The notes under the pieces: model-generated
Seen by the model: only the letters and a program-made list of their open reading frames with translations
Databases searched by the model: none
What the model was told of the DNA's origin: nothing
Program-made: the position numbers and the translations under genes
NCBI GenBank assembly: GCA_022828125.1
Contig: JAJEJD010000016.1
Location: 62,001-126,000, forward strand
Origin: a bacterium
GTDB lineage: Bacteria > UBA8248
Length of the DNA stretch: 64,000 bases
Direction: 5' to 3'
Part shown: positions 25,829 through 34,432 of the stretch, piece by piece
Layout of the letters: each line of letters starts with the position of its first letter
Position numbering within the stretch: position 1 is the stretch's first letter

Positions 25829-26116
25829 CTAGACCGGCTCCAGCCAATGCTCATAAATCTCGATATAGAGTTTGTCCTGTTTTTTCCCCGCCTCGTGGTC
25901 CCAGAGATCGTTGATGTCGAACTCCACCCAGTAGAGTTCCCGGAGCGGCAGGCCGTCGCCGCCGTAGGCGAGATTCTCGGGGTTCTTGTATTTGCCGAAA
26001 TAGCGGTTGACGACGCCCGTCTTCCCCTTCACGAAATACGTCGTCCGGTGGTGGCCGTCGGGGTACATCTCCTTGATGCGCACCCTGTCGCCCACGCGGA
26101 AGGTGGTTTCCTCCAT
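25829..26116 (-). CDS. Nitrile hydratase beta C-terminal-domain-like small subunit
   Basis: This 95-residue protein aligns with only the SH3-like C-terminal half of nitrile hydratase beta: FRVGDRVRIKEMYPDGHHR, then TYFVKGKTGVVNRYFG and YWVEFDINDLWDHEAG. Thiocyanate hydrolase and toyocamycin nitrile hydratase split beta into two proteins, but there both halves are encoded together. Here the N-terminal half is missing; the upstream neighbour is an amidohydrolase. The ATG at 26116 follows GGGGAAG. It is the first gene of a two-gene unit with its own promoter (26168-26195) and terminator (24972-25004). Confidence 0.85.
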   Translation of the reverse strand: MEETTFRVGDRVRIKEMYPDGHHRTTYFVKGKTGVVNRYFGKYKNPENLAYGGDGLPLRELYWVEFDINDLWDHEAGKKQDKLYIEIYEHWLEPV

Positions 26117-26167
26117 CGGAACTTCCCCTTTGCAGTTGAACCGGCTCGAACTGGAATACTTACCTGA

Positions 26168-26195
26168 ATTTTACACCCAGAAGGCTCTTTGTCCA
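26168..26195 (-). promoter_or_regulatory. Sigma70-type promoter for the nitrile-hydratase-like unit
   Basis: On the minus strand TGGACA (26195-26190) and TAAAAT (26173-26168) are 16 bp apart, each five of six to consensus. It lies in the 83-bp gap after the amidohydrolase stop at 26200, so the pair at 26116-25026 can be transcribed separately. Confidence 0.5.
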
Positions 26196-26199
26196 GCCC

Positions 26200-27216
26200 C
26201 TATACCGCAAGCCCGTACATGCGCCTGGCGTTGGTCGTGAGAATCATCTCCTGCTCCGCTTCCGGGAGGCGGCTCAGGCCCGGGATGTCCCGCGCGGGCT
26301 GGTGATAGCCCATGTCCGCCGGATAGTCCGTGCCGTAGAGAATCCGCTCCGCCCCCAGCGTCTTCGCCGCGAACTCGAAGCAGTCCGCGTTGTGGATGAT
26401 CGTGTCGTAATAGAAGCGGCCGAAATACTGCTCGGGGTCCTTCGCACCGTGCACCTTGGGCTCCCTGCGCTCGCCGTAGCCGTGCTGCCAGCGGCCTCTG
26501 ATCCAGGGCACGAAGCCGCCCACGTGGGAGAGATAGAACCGAAGCCCCGGGAACCTGTCCATCACGCCGCCGAATATCAAGCACGCCACCGCGACCGTGG
26601 TGTCGAGCGGGTTGCCGATGAAGTTCCTCAGGTAGAAATCCTTTAAGCGGTCGTCCCCGCCCAGCACGTTCGTGGGGTGCACGAACACGGGCACGTCGAG
26701 CGCCTGGGCCTTCGCCCAGAATACGTCCAGACCGGGATCGTCCAGGTTCTTCCCCGCAACGTTCGAGGCGATCATCACGCCGAGGTGGCCGTTCGCGCAC
26801 GCGCGTTCGAGTTCCGCTGCCGCGGCTTCCGGATCTTGGAGGGGAACGGTGGCCATGCAGGAGAACTTGTCGGGATACTCCTTCGCCAGCGCCGTGAGGC
26901 CGTCGTTCAGCGATGCGGCCAGTTCCCTGTTCGCCTCCGCCTCCAATGTATAGAGCGTCATGGCGGGGCCGATGGAGAGCACTTGATGCGCGACGCCCAT
27001 CCGCTCCATGTCGGCGAAGCGGGGTTCCAACTCATAGTAAAGAGGCGTGAGCTTGTTCCTGAGTTCCGAGTCGCGCCCCAGAACCTTGCCCCGCGTGATG
27101 AGCCACTCGCCGTGCTCGTCGGCCTCTATCGACGCGGTGCGTCCGAAGCGGCTTGCGCGCACGTCCTCGATGAACTGCCCGGGATAGATATGGGTGTGGG
27201 GATCGATCGCCGCCAT
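26200..27216 (-). CDS. Amidohydrolase-2 family (ACMSD-like), tandem paralogue 2
   Basis: This 338-residue protein has the metal-binding start IDPHTHIYPGQFIEDVRAS, VPVFVHPTN, YLSHVGGFVPWIRGRWQHGY and YGTDYPADMG, the motif set of aminocarboxymuconate-semialdehyde decarboxylase relatives. Such zinc enzymes decarboxylate or hydrolyse ring-derived acids in the cytoplasm. It has the same length as the next upstream gene (27298-28314) and is closely related to it along the whole chain. Substrate unknown. The 81-bp gap between them holds no clear terminator. Confidence 0.82.
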   Translation of the reverse strand: MAAIDPHTHIYPGQFIEDVRASRFGRTASIEADEHGEWLITRGKVLGRDSELRNKLTPLYYELEPRFADMERMGVAHQVLSIGPAMTLYTLEAEANRELAASLNDGLTALAKEYPDKFSCMATVPLQDPEAAAAELERACANGHLGVMIASNVAGKNLDDPGLDVFWAKAQALDVPVFVHPTNVLGGDDRLKDFYLRNFIGNPLDTTVAVACLIFGGVMDRFPGLRFYLSHVGGFVPWIRGRWQHGYGERREPKVHGAKDPEQYFGRFYYDTIIHNADCFEFAAKTLGAERILYGTDYPADMGYHQPARDIPGLSRLPEAEQEMILTTNARRMYGLAV

Positions 27217-27297
27217 CTTCTTCTCTTATAGATAAGGGGAAGAGGCCCTCCCGGGCCCCCTCGCCGAAACTATCGAGCGTTTCGTTGTCGAAGCCTT

Positions 27298-28314
27298 CTA
27301 CACGTCCAGCTTGTAGAGCTTCTTCACGTTCCCGTAGAGCATCTGTTCCTGCTCTTCCGCCGAGAAGCGCGAAAGGCCGGGAATCTCCTTCGCCCCGGCC
27401 AGATAGCCCATGTCGAAGGGATAGTCCGTGCCGTAGAGAATCCTGTCCACGCCGAGCGTTTTCACGGCGAACTCGAACGAATCCGCGTTGTGGATGATGG
27501 TGTCGTAATAAATCTTGCCGAAATACTGTTCGGGGTCCTTCGCGCCGTGCACCTTGGGCTCCCTGCGCTCGCCGTAGCCGTGCTGCCAGCGGCCCCGTAT
27601 CCAGGGGGTGAAGCCGCCCACGTGCGAGACCAGGAACTTGATGTTCGGGAAGCGGTCGAACACGCCGCCGAAGATGAGGCACGCGATGGATATCGTCGTG
27701 TCGAGCGGGTTGCCGATGAAGTTTCTCAGGTAATAGTCCTTGAGCCTGTCGTTGACGCCCATGACGTCCACCGGGTGAATGAATATCGGCACGTCGTGCT
27801 CGCACGCCTTCGCCCAGACGACGTCGAGCGCGGGGTCGTCGAGGTTCTTCCCCGCGACGTTCGAGCCGATCTGGCAGCCCAGGTGGCCGTTTTTCACCGC
27901 GCGGTCGAGTTCGGCCGCCGCGGCTTCGGGGTCCTGGAGCGGAATCTGCGCCATGCACAGGAAGCGGTCGGAGTGTTCTTTCGTGAGCGCGGTGAGCGCG
28001 TCGTTCAGCGATGCGGAAAGCTCCCTGTTGAGCCCTGCGTCGAGCGCATAGTGCGTCATGGGCGGAACGACGGAGAGAATCTGCACGTCCACGTTCTGGT
28101 TGTTCGCCATGTCGCTCAGGCGCATCTCGACGTCATAGGTTTCCTTCGGCAGCGGGTTCTTATGAATCCGCTCCTCGCCGAGCACGGTGTTTTTCGTAAC
28201 GAGCAGTTCCCACGGGTCGCCCGCTTCGATGGTGACGGCGTCGCCGAAACGGCCCTGGCGTACGTCTTCGATGAAACTCTCGGGAGCGATGTGGGCATGG
28301 GGGTCGATGATCAC
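27298..28314 (-). CDS. Amidohydrolase-2 family (ACMSD-like), tandem paralogue 1
   Basis: This 338-residue enzyme starts with a GTG (MIIDPHAHIAPESFIEDV) after AAGGAGAAG. It has VPIFIHPVDVMGVNDRLKDY, FLVSHVGGFTPWIRGRWQHG and YGTDYPFDMG. Together with the preceding paralogue it forms a tandem duplication. Members of this family need a Zn2+ ion held by H-x-H, a later His and the Asp of GTD, all present here. Reaction and substrate are not known. The 130-bp gap upstream contains a GC hairpin but no T-run. Confidence 0.82.
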   Translation of the reverse strand: MIIDPHAHIAPESFIEDVRQGRFGDAVTIEAGDPWELLVTKNTVLGEERIHKNPLPKETYDVEMRLSDMANNQNVDVQILSVVPPMTHYALDAGLNRELSASLNDALTALTKEHSDRFLCMAQIPLQDPEAAAAELDRAVKNGHLGCQIGSNVAGKNLDDPALDVVWAKACEHDVPIFIHPVDVMGVNDRLKDYYLRNFIGNPLDTTISIACLIFGGVFDRFPNIKFLVSHVGGFTPWIRGRWQHGYGERREPKVHGAKDPEQYFGKIYYDTIIHNADSFEFAVKTLGVDRILYGTDYPFDMGYLAGAKEIPGLSRFSAEEQEQMLYGNVKKLYKLDV

Positions 28315-28444
28315 CTGGACTTCTCCTTATCGGTGCGTGAATGAGGAAAACCCTAACTTCATGTAGAAATAGATTCTCGGAAATTTCGAGGGGCGATTAT
28401 GCACATTTTGCCGCCGCCGCGCCAGAGCGCGGGGCCTTGCGCCG

Positions 28445-29674
28445 TTAAAACGCCCTGTCGATCACGATGCGCACGTCCTTCGCCCCCACCCGCACGGGTT
28501 GGTCGGTACGGCCCTCGAGATCGCCCGCGCTCGCGGGTCCCGCCGAGCCGTCCGCGTCCAGTCGGGCCGAGAGCGTAACCACCCCCTCGAACGGGACGCC
28601 GGGGATCATCACGTTCCGCTTCGAAATCTCGAACGCCAGCGGGAAGCGGGGGCTCGCCACGCGCACGACCGCCAGCGGGGGGCCTCCACCGCCCTTGCGC
28701 GCGATCAGGAACAAGACGGGCTTGCCTGCGGCCTTCGCCCGCAACGCGGGAGCAATCTCGATCGTTCCCGAAATCACCTCGCCCGTATCTTCTCTGGTTG
28801 CGGGTTTCGGCGCGGCTTCGCCTTTCGCCTCCTGCGTCAGAACGATCTCCACGCCGCGTGCGCCCACCTGCACCGGTCCGCGCGCGCCGCCGAAAATATC
28901 CCCCGGCTGCGTCCCGACTTTCCCGTCGCCGTCCAGCTTCGCGATGAGGCTGACCTCGCCTTCGAACGCCACCCCCTGCATCATCACGTTCTGCTCGCTC
29001 ATGGTGAACTCCAGGGGAAAGCTGGGATTCAGAATCCGCATGACGGCCAGGGGCGGGCCGGGCCGGCTTCCGCGCGCGATGATGAAAATCGCCGCCTTGC
29101 CCTTCGCCTTATCCTTAAGTTTGGGCGCAACGCGAACCACGCCGCGAATCGTCTTTCCGCTCCCGGCCGGTGGCGTCGCCTTTGGAGGCGGAGCGGGCTT
29201 CGGGGGAGATTTCTTCGCCACCTTCGGCGGAGGCGCGGTTCCGATCCGGTCGATCACCACGTCCACGTTCTTCGCACCCACGGTGACCACGCCTGCCGTC
29301 CGCCCCTCGTAATCGCCTTGGACAAGCTTGCCCGGAACACCGTCCGCATCGAGGCGGGCGCGCACGCGGACGTTTCCGGCGAACTTCTGCCCGCGAATCA
29401 TCACGTCGTCTTTCGTGATGACGTATTGATAGGGAAACCGCGTCTCCACGAGGCGCTGCACGGCCAACGGCGGGCCGCCCCCCTCGCGCTCCACGATGAT
29501 GAAGAGCGTGCGCGTGCGCCACGCCTTTACGGGCAGGTTCGCACTCATCCGAATGGTGCCCGAGACGGATTCTTCCGGCGGACTGAGTTCGGGGAGCAGA
29601 TCGCAACCGCTCAGCACGACGGACAGGCACAGCAAGACGAGGGCGTCGCAAAATTTTTCGAGTATGCGCTTCAT
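28445..29674 (-). CDS. Lipoprotein with three CcmI-type Ig-like repeats
   Basis: This 409-residue protein starts MKRILEKFCDALVLLCLSVV and has the lipobox LSGC (Cys24), so it should be a lipid-anchored exported protein. Three repeats of about 105 residues follow (roughly 37-140, 165-275 and 300-409). Each has GPPLAV-R/M-R/L, then FPL-x-F-x-S-x-x-NVM and A-R/K-LD-x-DG with a GD-x-x-G end. This pattern is the C-terminal Ig-like domain of the cytochrome c maturation factor CcmI. Proline/lysine-rich linkers join the repeats. The ATG overlaps the kinase stop (ATGA). No CcmI TPR region is present. Role unknown; apocytochrome or protein binding is possible. Confidence 0.75.
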   Translation of the reverse strand: MKRILEKFCDALVLLCLSVVLSGCDLLPELSPPEESVSGTIRMSANLPVKAWRTRTLFIIVEREGGGPPLAVQRLVETRFPYQYVITKDDVMIRGQKFAGNVRVRARLDADGVPGKLVQGDYEGRTAGVVTVGAKNVDVVIDRIGTAPPPKVAKKSPPKPAPPPKATPPAGSGKTIRGVVRVAPKLKDKAKGKAAIFIIARGSRPGPPLAVMRILNPSFPLEFTMSEQNVMMQGVAFEGEVSLIAKLDGDGKVGTQPGDIFGGARGPVQVGARGVEIVLTQEAKGEAAPKPATREDTGEVISGTIEIAPALRAKAAGKPVLFLIARKGGGGPPLAVVRVASPRFPLAFEISKRNVMIPGVPFEGVVTLSARLDADGSAGPASAGDLEGRTDQPVRVGAKDVRIVIDRAF

Positions 29675-30606
29675 GCACTTTTCCCTGGTGAATTCGCCCG
29701 CAGAAAGGCTTCCACTTCGCTCAGGCGGGGGAGCGCGGCCCTTCCCCCGAGGGCGGTGCAATTCATCGCGGCGACCGCGTTTGCGAAGCGCAACGTATCC
29801 TCAAGGCGCATCTTTCGCAATACGCCGTACAGGAACCCGCCATGAAACGCATCGCCCGCCCCTGTGGTGTCGAGCACGTCGACATGAAAGCCCGGCGCTT
29901 CATAAAACCGCGCCCCGTCGTATGCGAGCGCGCCGCGCGCGCCCAGGGTGACGCCCGCCACCTTGGGCCCCATCGCATGAAGCCGTCGCAACGCCTCTCG
30001 GTGCTCGGAAACGCCGGTGAGCAAGGCGGGAAAATCCTCCGCCGCGATCAGGTAATCCGTGAGACTTATCAGGTCCTCGATTCCCTCGGGCGCGCGCTCC
30101 GCATCCAGGAACACGGGCGCGCCTTCTTCACGCGCCCACCGCGCGGCCCGGATTTCCGCCTCGACGTGGTGGCCATCGAGATGAAGTGCGCGCCCCGCCC
30201 GCACGATCTCCTCATTCACGTCTCCTCGCGCCAGGGACACCTCGCGCCGCCACAGAATTGTCCGCGAGCCTTTCTCTTCCCCGTCGCCTTCTTGCTGCAC
30301 AATGACGAGGGCGGACTGGCTCGCGCGTCCTCGCTGCGTGACGACGCCTTCCACGTTCACGCCCTCGGTTTCCAGACTCGCAAGGGAAAACGCGCCCGCC
30401 TCATCGTCGCCCACCGTGCCGATGTAGGCCGCGCGCATGCCCAGACGCGCCAGCGCCGCCATGGCCGTCGCCGCCTGACCGCCGCCTGCGCGCGCCATGT
30501 CCAGAATCCCGCCCTTGGTGTTCGGTTTCGGGTATTCGCGCACCACGCAGAACTGATCGGCCGAGTTCAGGCCGATTCCCACGACGTCGAATTTTTCCCG
30601 GGGCAT
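29671..30606 (-). CDS. PfkB-family carbohydrate kinase
   Basis: This 311-residue ribokinase-fold protein has GGGQAATAMAALARLG, the first PfkB signature, and DTTGAGDAFHGGFLYGVL, the second, with the catalytic Asp. It would phosphorylate a sugar or nucleoside using ATP; the substrate cannot be read from sequence. It lies 17 bp after the CoA-transferase beta subunit and overlaps the lipoprotein gene by 4 bp, so these genes are probably one transcript. The combination is unusual. Confidence 0.85.
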   Translation of the reverse strand: MPREKFDVVGIGLNSADQFCVVREYPKPNTKGGILDMARAGGGQAATAMAALARLGMRAAYIGTVGDDEAGAFSLASLETEGVNVEGVVTQRGRASQSALVIVQQEGDGEEKGSRTILWRREVSLARGDVNEEIVRAGRALHLDGHHVEAEIRAARWAREEGAPVFLDAERAPEGIEDLISLTDYLIAAEDFPALLTGVSEHREALRRLHAMGPKVAGVTLGARGALAYDGARFYEAPGFHVDVLDTTGAGDAFHGGFLYGVLRKMRLEDTLRFANAVAAMNCTALGGRAALPRLSEVEAFLRANSPGKSA

Positions 30607-30623
30607 GAAATGAGACTTCCGCT

Positions 30624-31376
30624 TCAGATGAATTCGCGCAGGCGGACACCTTCGGGGTCTGCGGCGTGGAGTGCCGTGCGCTCGGCACCCGTCGGTTCAG
30701 GCGTGGTGGGAGCGCGCTCCAAATCACCGAGATCGAACCCCGTGGCTGCGCGCAAAGCATCCGCCGTTACGCCCTGGTGAATCGACTTCACGCGGAGACA
30801 ACCGCCCACCTTCTCAAAAATACACAAGGGGGTCACCACCGCATCCACGTTGCCCGAAGCGGTCACGAAGTCGCAGCGCTCGGGAAAGCTCTTCGCGTCG
30901 TGAATCGTCCGCCACAGCACGGTTCGTCTCGCCGTGGGCAGAATGTGCGCGCTGCCCGCGCCGCCCGGCAAACGCACATTGGGCGCCGCGGGGTCCCCGA
31001 TGAAGGAGAGGTTCATGTCGCCCCGCGCATCGATTTGCGCGCCTCCCAGAAACGCGAGTCCGAGCTTGCCCCGGGCGGATAAATCGAAAATTTCCGTGAG
31101 GGTGAAATATGAAAGCGCGCCCTCCATGAGCTGTCGCGCCACGGTCGAGCCGGGAAGATAGGAGGGCCTGGGGTCCACACCGCCCGGTATGTTCAGGTAG
31201 GTCAGGTTTGGCGCATGGGTGTTCCGGGCCATGACCATCGCCGTCATCGGCAGCGCAGATGCCACGCCATGGAACACGAGTTCCCCGTCGCGGATGAATC
31301 TGGAGAGAAAAACCGCCATCCTGTCGGCGGTGGCGCGCACCTCCTCGGACGCGCCTTCGCGCATTGCGACGCTCAT
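30624..31376 (-). CDS. CoA-transferase subunit beta (glutaconate CoA-transferase/IpdB-like)
   Basis: This 250-residue protein belongs to the family I CoA-transferase fold: LVFHGVASALPMTAMVMARN near the start, FLGGAQIDARGDMNLSFIGD in the centre, and CDFVTASGNVDAVVTPLCIF. The ATG at 31376 overlaps the alpha-subunit stop (ATGA). The alpha/beta pair would transfer CoA between acids, or hydrolyse a cyclic acyl-CoA if it follows IpdAB. I could not see the strict catalytic Glu motif (ENGI) found in the other pair at 48090, so its mechanism is uncertain. Confidence 0.8.
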   Translation of the reverse strand: MSVAMREGASEEVRATADRMAVFLSRFIRDGELVFHGVASALPMTAMVMARNTHAPNLTYLNIPGGVDPRPSYLPGSTVARQLMEGALSYFTLTEIFDLSARGKLGLAFLGGAQIDARGDMNLSFIGDPAAPNVRLPGGAGSAHILPTARRTVLWRTIHDAKSFPERCDFVTASGNVDAVVTPLCIFEKVGGCLRVKSIHQGVTADALRAATGFDLGDLERAPTTPEPTGAERTALHAADPEGVRLREFI

Positions 31377-32215
31377 ACAACGTCCCCGGAGACCGCCGCG
31401 CTTCCCGCATGGTCGCTCGCCTCCCAGGAATCGAGATGAGCGCGCAGGGATTCCGCGCCGGACGCCGAATCGAGGTACGCGCCCACGGCGTCCTCGTCGA
31501 TGTCGTAAAACGGATGACACCCCCCGGGCCGCGCTCCTCCCGGCGCGTGAACCACCGCCTGCACCATGAAGGCGGGAACCGCCGTTCTGTCGGGTTTCTC
31601 GACGAAAAACGCAGTCTCCTCGATGCGCTCCGCCGTCAGGATCACCGACTCGGCGGCTCTGGACATCAAGACGTCCTCGAACGCGCCGCCGTCTATACGT
31701 GCGTTTCCCTCCGCGTCGGCGTACGTCACGTGGAGAACGGCGAATCTGGGCCTGATTTTTGGAATCATGAATACCGACTCGCCCGTGTAGGGGTCTCTCG
31801 CTTGCCGGAAACCCGTATGCGCCGCCACGTCGCTCCCGTCCAGCCCCGCCACGGGCTGGCTCGGTAGGCCGTAGGCGGACGCCCTGAGACCCGCGATGAC
31901 GGTGGAGCAGGCGTGTTCGACCGCCTGCACACGGCCTTCCTCCACGCCCCGGCGGTAGGAGGGCGCCAGACCGAAGAGATTCTCGAATCCCACGTAGCCC
32001 GTCTGCGTCTGGGCCACGGCTCCCGCTGCGCACAGCAAGTCGACGTCATAGGCACCGGCCGTTTTGACGAGACGCAAATTCTCCCGCTCCTGACGGGCGA
32101 GTTCCCGGATGAAGGCGGCGGGAATTCTCGTGAGCGCGTTTCCGCCCAAAGCGAGTAAATCTCCATCCTGCACCAGGGCCGCCGCTTCCGTGAGGGACGT
32201 GATTTTGCCTGCCAT
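31373..32215 (-). CDS. CoA-transferase subunit alpha (glutaconate CoA-transferase/IpdA-like)
   Basis: This 280-residue subunit begins MAGKITSLTEAAALVQDGDL and has LALGGNALTRIPAAFIRELA, RLVKTAGAYDVDLLCAAGAV and VLHVTYADAEGNARIDG. These match glutaconate-CoA-transferase-type alpha subunits. The start at 32215 follows a strong AGGAGG site; upstream in-frame codons run into the divergent promoter region. It is the first gene of a likely four-gene unit with the beta subunit, PfkB kinase and lipoprotein. Natural substrate unknown. Confidence 0.8.
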   Translation of the reverse strand: MAGKITSLTEAAALVQDGDLLALGGNALTRIPAAFIRELARQERENLRLVKTAGAYDVDLLCAAGAVAQTQTGYVGFENLFGLAPSYRRGVEEGRVQAVEHACSTVIAGLRASAYGLPSQPVAGLDGSDVAAHTGFRQARDPYTGESVFMIPKIRPRFAVLHVTYADAEGNARIDGGAFEDVLMSRAAESVILTAERIEETAFFVEKPDRTAVPAFMVQAVVHAPGGARPGGCHPFYDIDEDAVGAYLDSASGAESLRAHLDSWEASDHAGSAAVSGDVV

Positions 32216-32352
32216 CGATTCCTCCTCGTCGAGATTACCAGAATTCCGATTATCCCCCAGAGGCGCTTCTCCCTCAAGGCGGAGGGGCCGACGCGTCGCC
32301 AGGTTTACGCATAAAGGTTTGAATTTTTTTGAAAAATTCCGATTTTTCCCAT

Positions 32353-32381
32353 TTGACAAGAATATCCATATTTTCTAGGCT
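32353..32381 (+). promoter_or_regulatory. Possible promoter for scpA-scpB
   Basis: TTGACA (32353-32358) is a perfect -35 box, with TAGGCT (32376-32381) 17 bp downstream as a weak -10. Just upstream (32321-32339) is the inverted repeat GAATTTTT...AAAAATTC, an AT-rich stretch that stands out in this GC-rich region and could be an UP element or an operator. The 32216-32475 gap is divergent, between the CoA-transferase and scpA. Confidence 0.4.
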
Positions 32382-32475
32382 TGATAGTAATTCCAGGGCG
32401 ATGAAGGGCCTCCCCGCCCGTAGGCTCGTGAAATCACCCGGCAAAGACCGCTCAGTCCGCCCATCCGGGGTGAGC

Positions 32476-33405
32476 ATGAATCCCCCAGAAAATACGCCAC
32501 CACCAGAAGGCCCGGCTACGCCTTCAGAGGCGACCGATTTCGCCGATCTGCCCTGGGGCAGCGATATGTCCGCGGGAAATCCCGATAACTGGGAAATCCT
32601 GGAGACTGGCCGTGCGCCCGATGCGGATCATCCCGAGGACCAAGAGACCACATTTGAAGCTTCGGATGATTCCGAGCGATTCAACGTCAAGATCGACGTC
32701 TTCGAAGGTCCGCTCGAACTCCTGCTACATCTGGTGCGCGAGCACAGGCTGGACATAAACGATATTCCGGTCGCCTTCATTACAGATCAATACCTGAAAT
32801 ACGTGGAACTGCTCAAAAAGCTGAACATCAACCTGGCGTCGGAATACCTCGTCATGGCCTCTTATCTGGTCTACATCAAGAGCAGAACGCTTCTGCCCCG
32901 GACCGAGGACGACGCGGAAGAGGAAGACCCCGAAGTCCTGCGCCAGGAGCTTCAGCGCCAACTCATCGAGTACCAGAAATTCAAGAAAATCAGCCAGGTG
33001 TTCCGCCATGCCGAGGAGGAGCAATCCTGGCTCTTCACGCGGGGCGCCGATCCTCTCCTTATAGAGGATGACGAGGAAGAAGAAGCGCCCAAGCTGCAAG
33101 TCACGGTGTTCGACCTCATCAGCGCCATGCAGCACCTCATCGAATCCATCGGGGAAGAAGGCGTCCACCTCGTGGACATCGATGAGCTCGAAGTCGCCGA
33201 CATGAGAACCATGCTCATCGACACCCTGGAGGACGCAGGCGGGGAGGGAGTGCTCTTCCACTCGTTGTTCCAGACAAGGCGCGTGCTCGAAGTGGTGGCC
33301 ATATTCCTGGCGCTTCTGGAACTCATCAAGGGAAATCTTGTCGTGGCGCAACAGGCGTCCAATTTCGGTGAAATCCGAATTACAAAGGCGGTGCGTGATG
33401 AATGA
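32476..33405 (+). CDS. scpA: Segregation and condensation protein A
   Basis: This 309-residue kleisin partners with ScpB and SMC to condense and segregate the chromosome. The ScpA core starts at FNVKIDVFEGPLELLLHLVR and continues ITDQYLKYVELLKKLNINLA and SEYLVMASYLVYIKSRTLLP. The C-terminal SMC-binding winged helix is the VVAIFLALLELIKGNLVVAQ region. The N-terminal 60 residues are acidic and proline-rich, and the start is uncertain: ATG 32476 is a compromise, with in-frame ATG at 32401 also possible. It overlaps scpB by 8 bp. Confidence 0.9.
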   Translation: MNPPENTPPPEGPATPSEATDFADLPWGSDMSAGNPDNWEILETGRAPDADHPEDQETTFEASDDSERFNVKIDVFEGPLELLLHLVREHRLDINDIPVAFITDQYLKYVELLKKLNINLASEYLVMASYLVYIKSRTLLPRTEDDAEEEDPEVLRQELQRQLIEYQKFKKISQVFRHAEEEQSWLFTRGADPLLIEDDEEEEAPKLQVTVFDLISAMQHLIESIGEEGVHLVDIDELEVADMRTMLIDTLEDAGGEGVLFHSLFQTRRVLEVVAIFLALLELIKGNLVVAQQASNFGEIRITKAVRDE

Positions 33406-34405
33406 CCCTCAAACGGAAAATCAGGAAACAGCGCGGGCGGAAACGAAAGTTCCCTTCGAGCTCGCCGAGGATGGAGCGTCGTCTCCGGACGCCGCGGCCA
33501 GGGCTCTGGCCGAACATCAGCTGGAAGCCATGGAGGAGCCACGCCAGGAAACGCTCTTCGAGATTGAGGAGCCGCAGGAGCACGCCGGGATGACCGAAGA
33601 GGCGCCCGATGAGGAGGAAGCAGGGGAAATCGACAAGGACGCGCCGCTCGTCATGGACCTGGACGAGGCGAAAAAAATCGTCGAATCCATCCTCTTCGTC
33701 GCGAGCGAGCCGCTCAGGCCGCGGGACATCTCTTTTCTGTTCAAGGGCGTCTCCAACGTGAACGTCAAGGTCGTCCGAAAACTGCTCGACGAACTCGTGG
33801 AGGAATATGGCGACAAGACTCTGCAGATCATCGAAGTGGCCGAGGGCTTTCGCCTTTGCACGCGCGCGGAGTTCTCCCCCTGGGTGAAGCGCTTCTCCAA
33901 GAGAGAGAGAAAAACCAAGCTCTCCCAGGCGGCGCTCGAAACCCTGGCCATTTTGGCCTACAAGCAACCCATCACAAAAGCGGAGATCGAAGAGATCAGG
34001 CGCGTGGATTGCGGCGGCGTGCTGCACACCCTGCTCGAGCGCGGCCTCATCCGCATCCTCGGGCGGCGGGACGTCGTGGGCCGGCCCATCGTCTACGGCA
34101 CCACGCCACTGTTCCTGGAGCATTTCGGCTTCAAGAGCCTCTCGGACATGCCGAAGCCCGAGGAGTTCGAGGCGACCGAAGACCTCGATTTGGGGCCTGT
34201 GGGCGGTCAAGAGGAGATCATCTCCCTGGATGCCGAAGAGCAGGCGACGGCATCGAATGGACACGCAAACGGTTCAAACGGCCATACAAACGGCGCTAAC
34301 GGTCATTCCAACGGTCACGCGCACGAGAGTACCGAGCAAGGCGAGATGTCCACGGAAACGACGACGCCCCAAGAACCGGAAAAGAAAATGGATACCACCT
34401 CCTGA
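33398..34405 (+). CDS. scpB: Segregation and condensation protein B
   Basis: This 335-residue protein contains the two winged-helix domains of ScpB: EAKKIVESILFVASEPLRPR, then FRLCTRAEFSPWVKRF and SQAALETLAILAYKQPITKA, ending RPIVYGTTPLFLEHFGFKSL. It binds ScpA within the SMC complex. The start is the ATG at 33398 inside the end of scpA. Both termini are extended: the N-terminal 85 residues are acidic, and the C-terminus carries a tract of NGH/NGA/NGS units. Such tails are not part of the core and are probably disordered. A terminator follows at 34433. Confidence 0.93.
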   Translation: MNDPQTENQETARAETKVPFELAEDGASSPDAAARALAEHQLEAMEEPRQETLFEIEEPQEHAGMTEEAPDEEEAGEIDKDAPLVMDLDEAKKIVESILFVASEPLRPRDISFLFKGVSNVNVKVVRKLLDELVEEYGDKTLQIIEVAEGFRLCTRAEFSPWVKRFSKRERKTKLSQAALETLAILAYKQPITKAEIEEIRRVDCGGVLHTLLERGLIRILGRRDVVGRPIVYGTTPLFLEHFGFKSLSDMPKPEEFEATEDLDLGPVGGQEEIISLDAEEQATASNGHANGSNGHTNGANGHSNGHAHESTEQGEMSTETTTPQEPEKKMDTTS

Positions 34406-34432
34406 CGCAACCCCTGAGGTTCTGGTACAACC

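Noticed and set aside
28380-28444. GC hairpin downstream of the lipoprotein gene as a terminator
   Set aside because: CCGCGC...GCGCGG pairs well but no run of T follows on the minus strand, so it is not a canonical rho-independent terminator.
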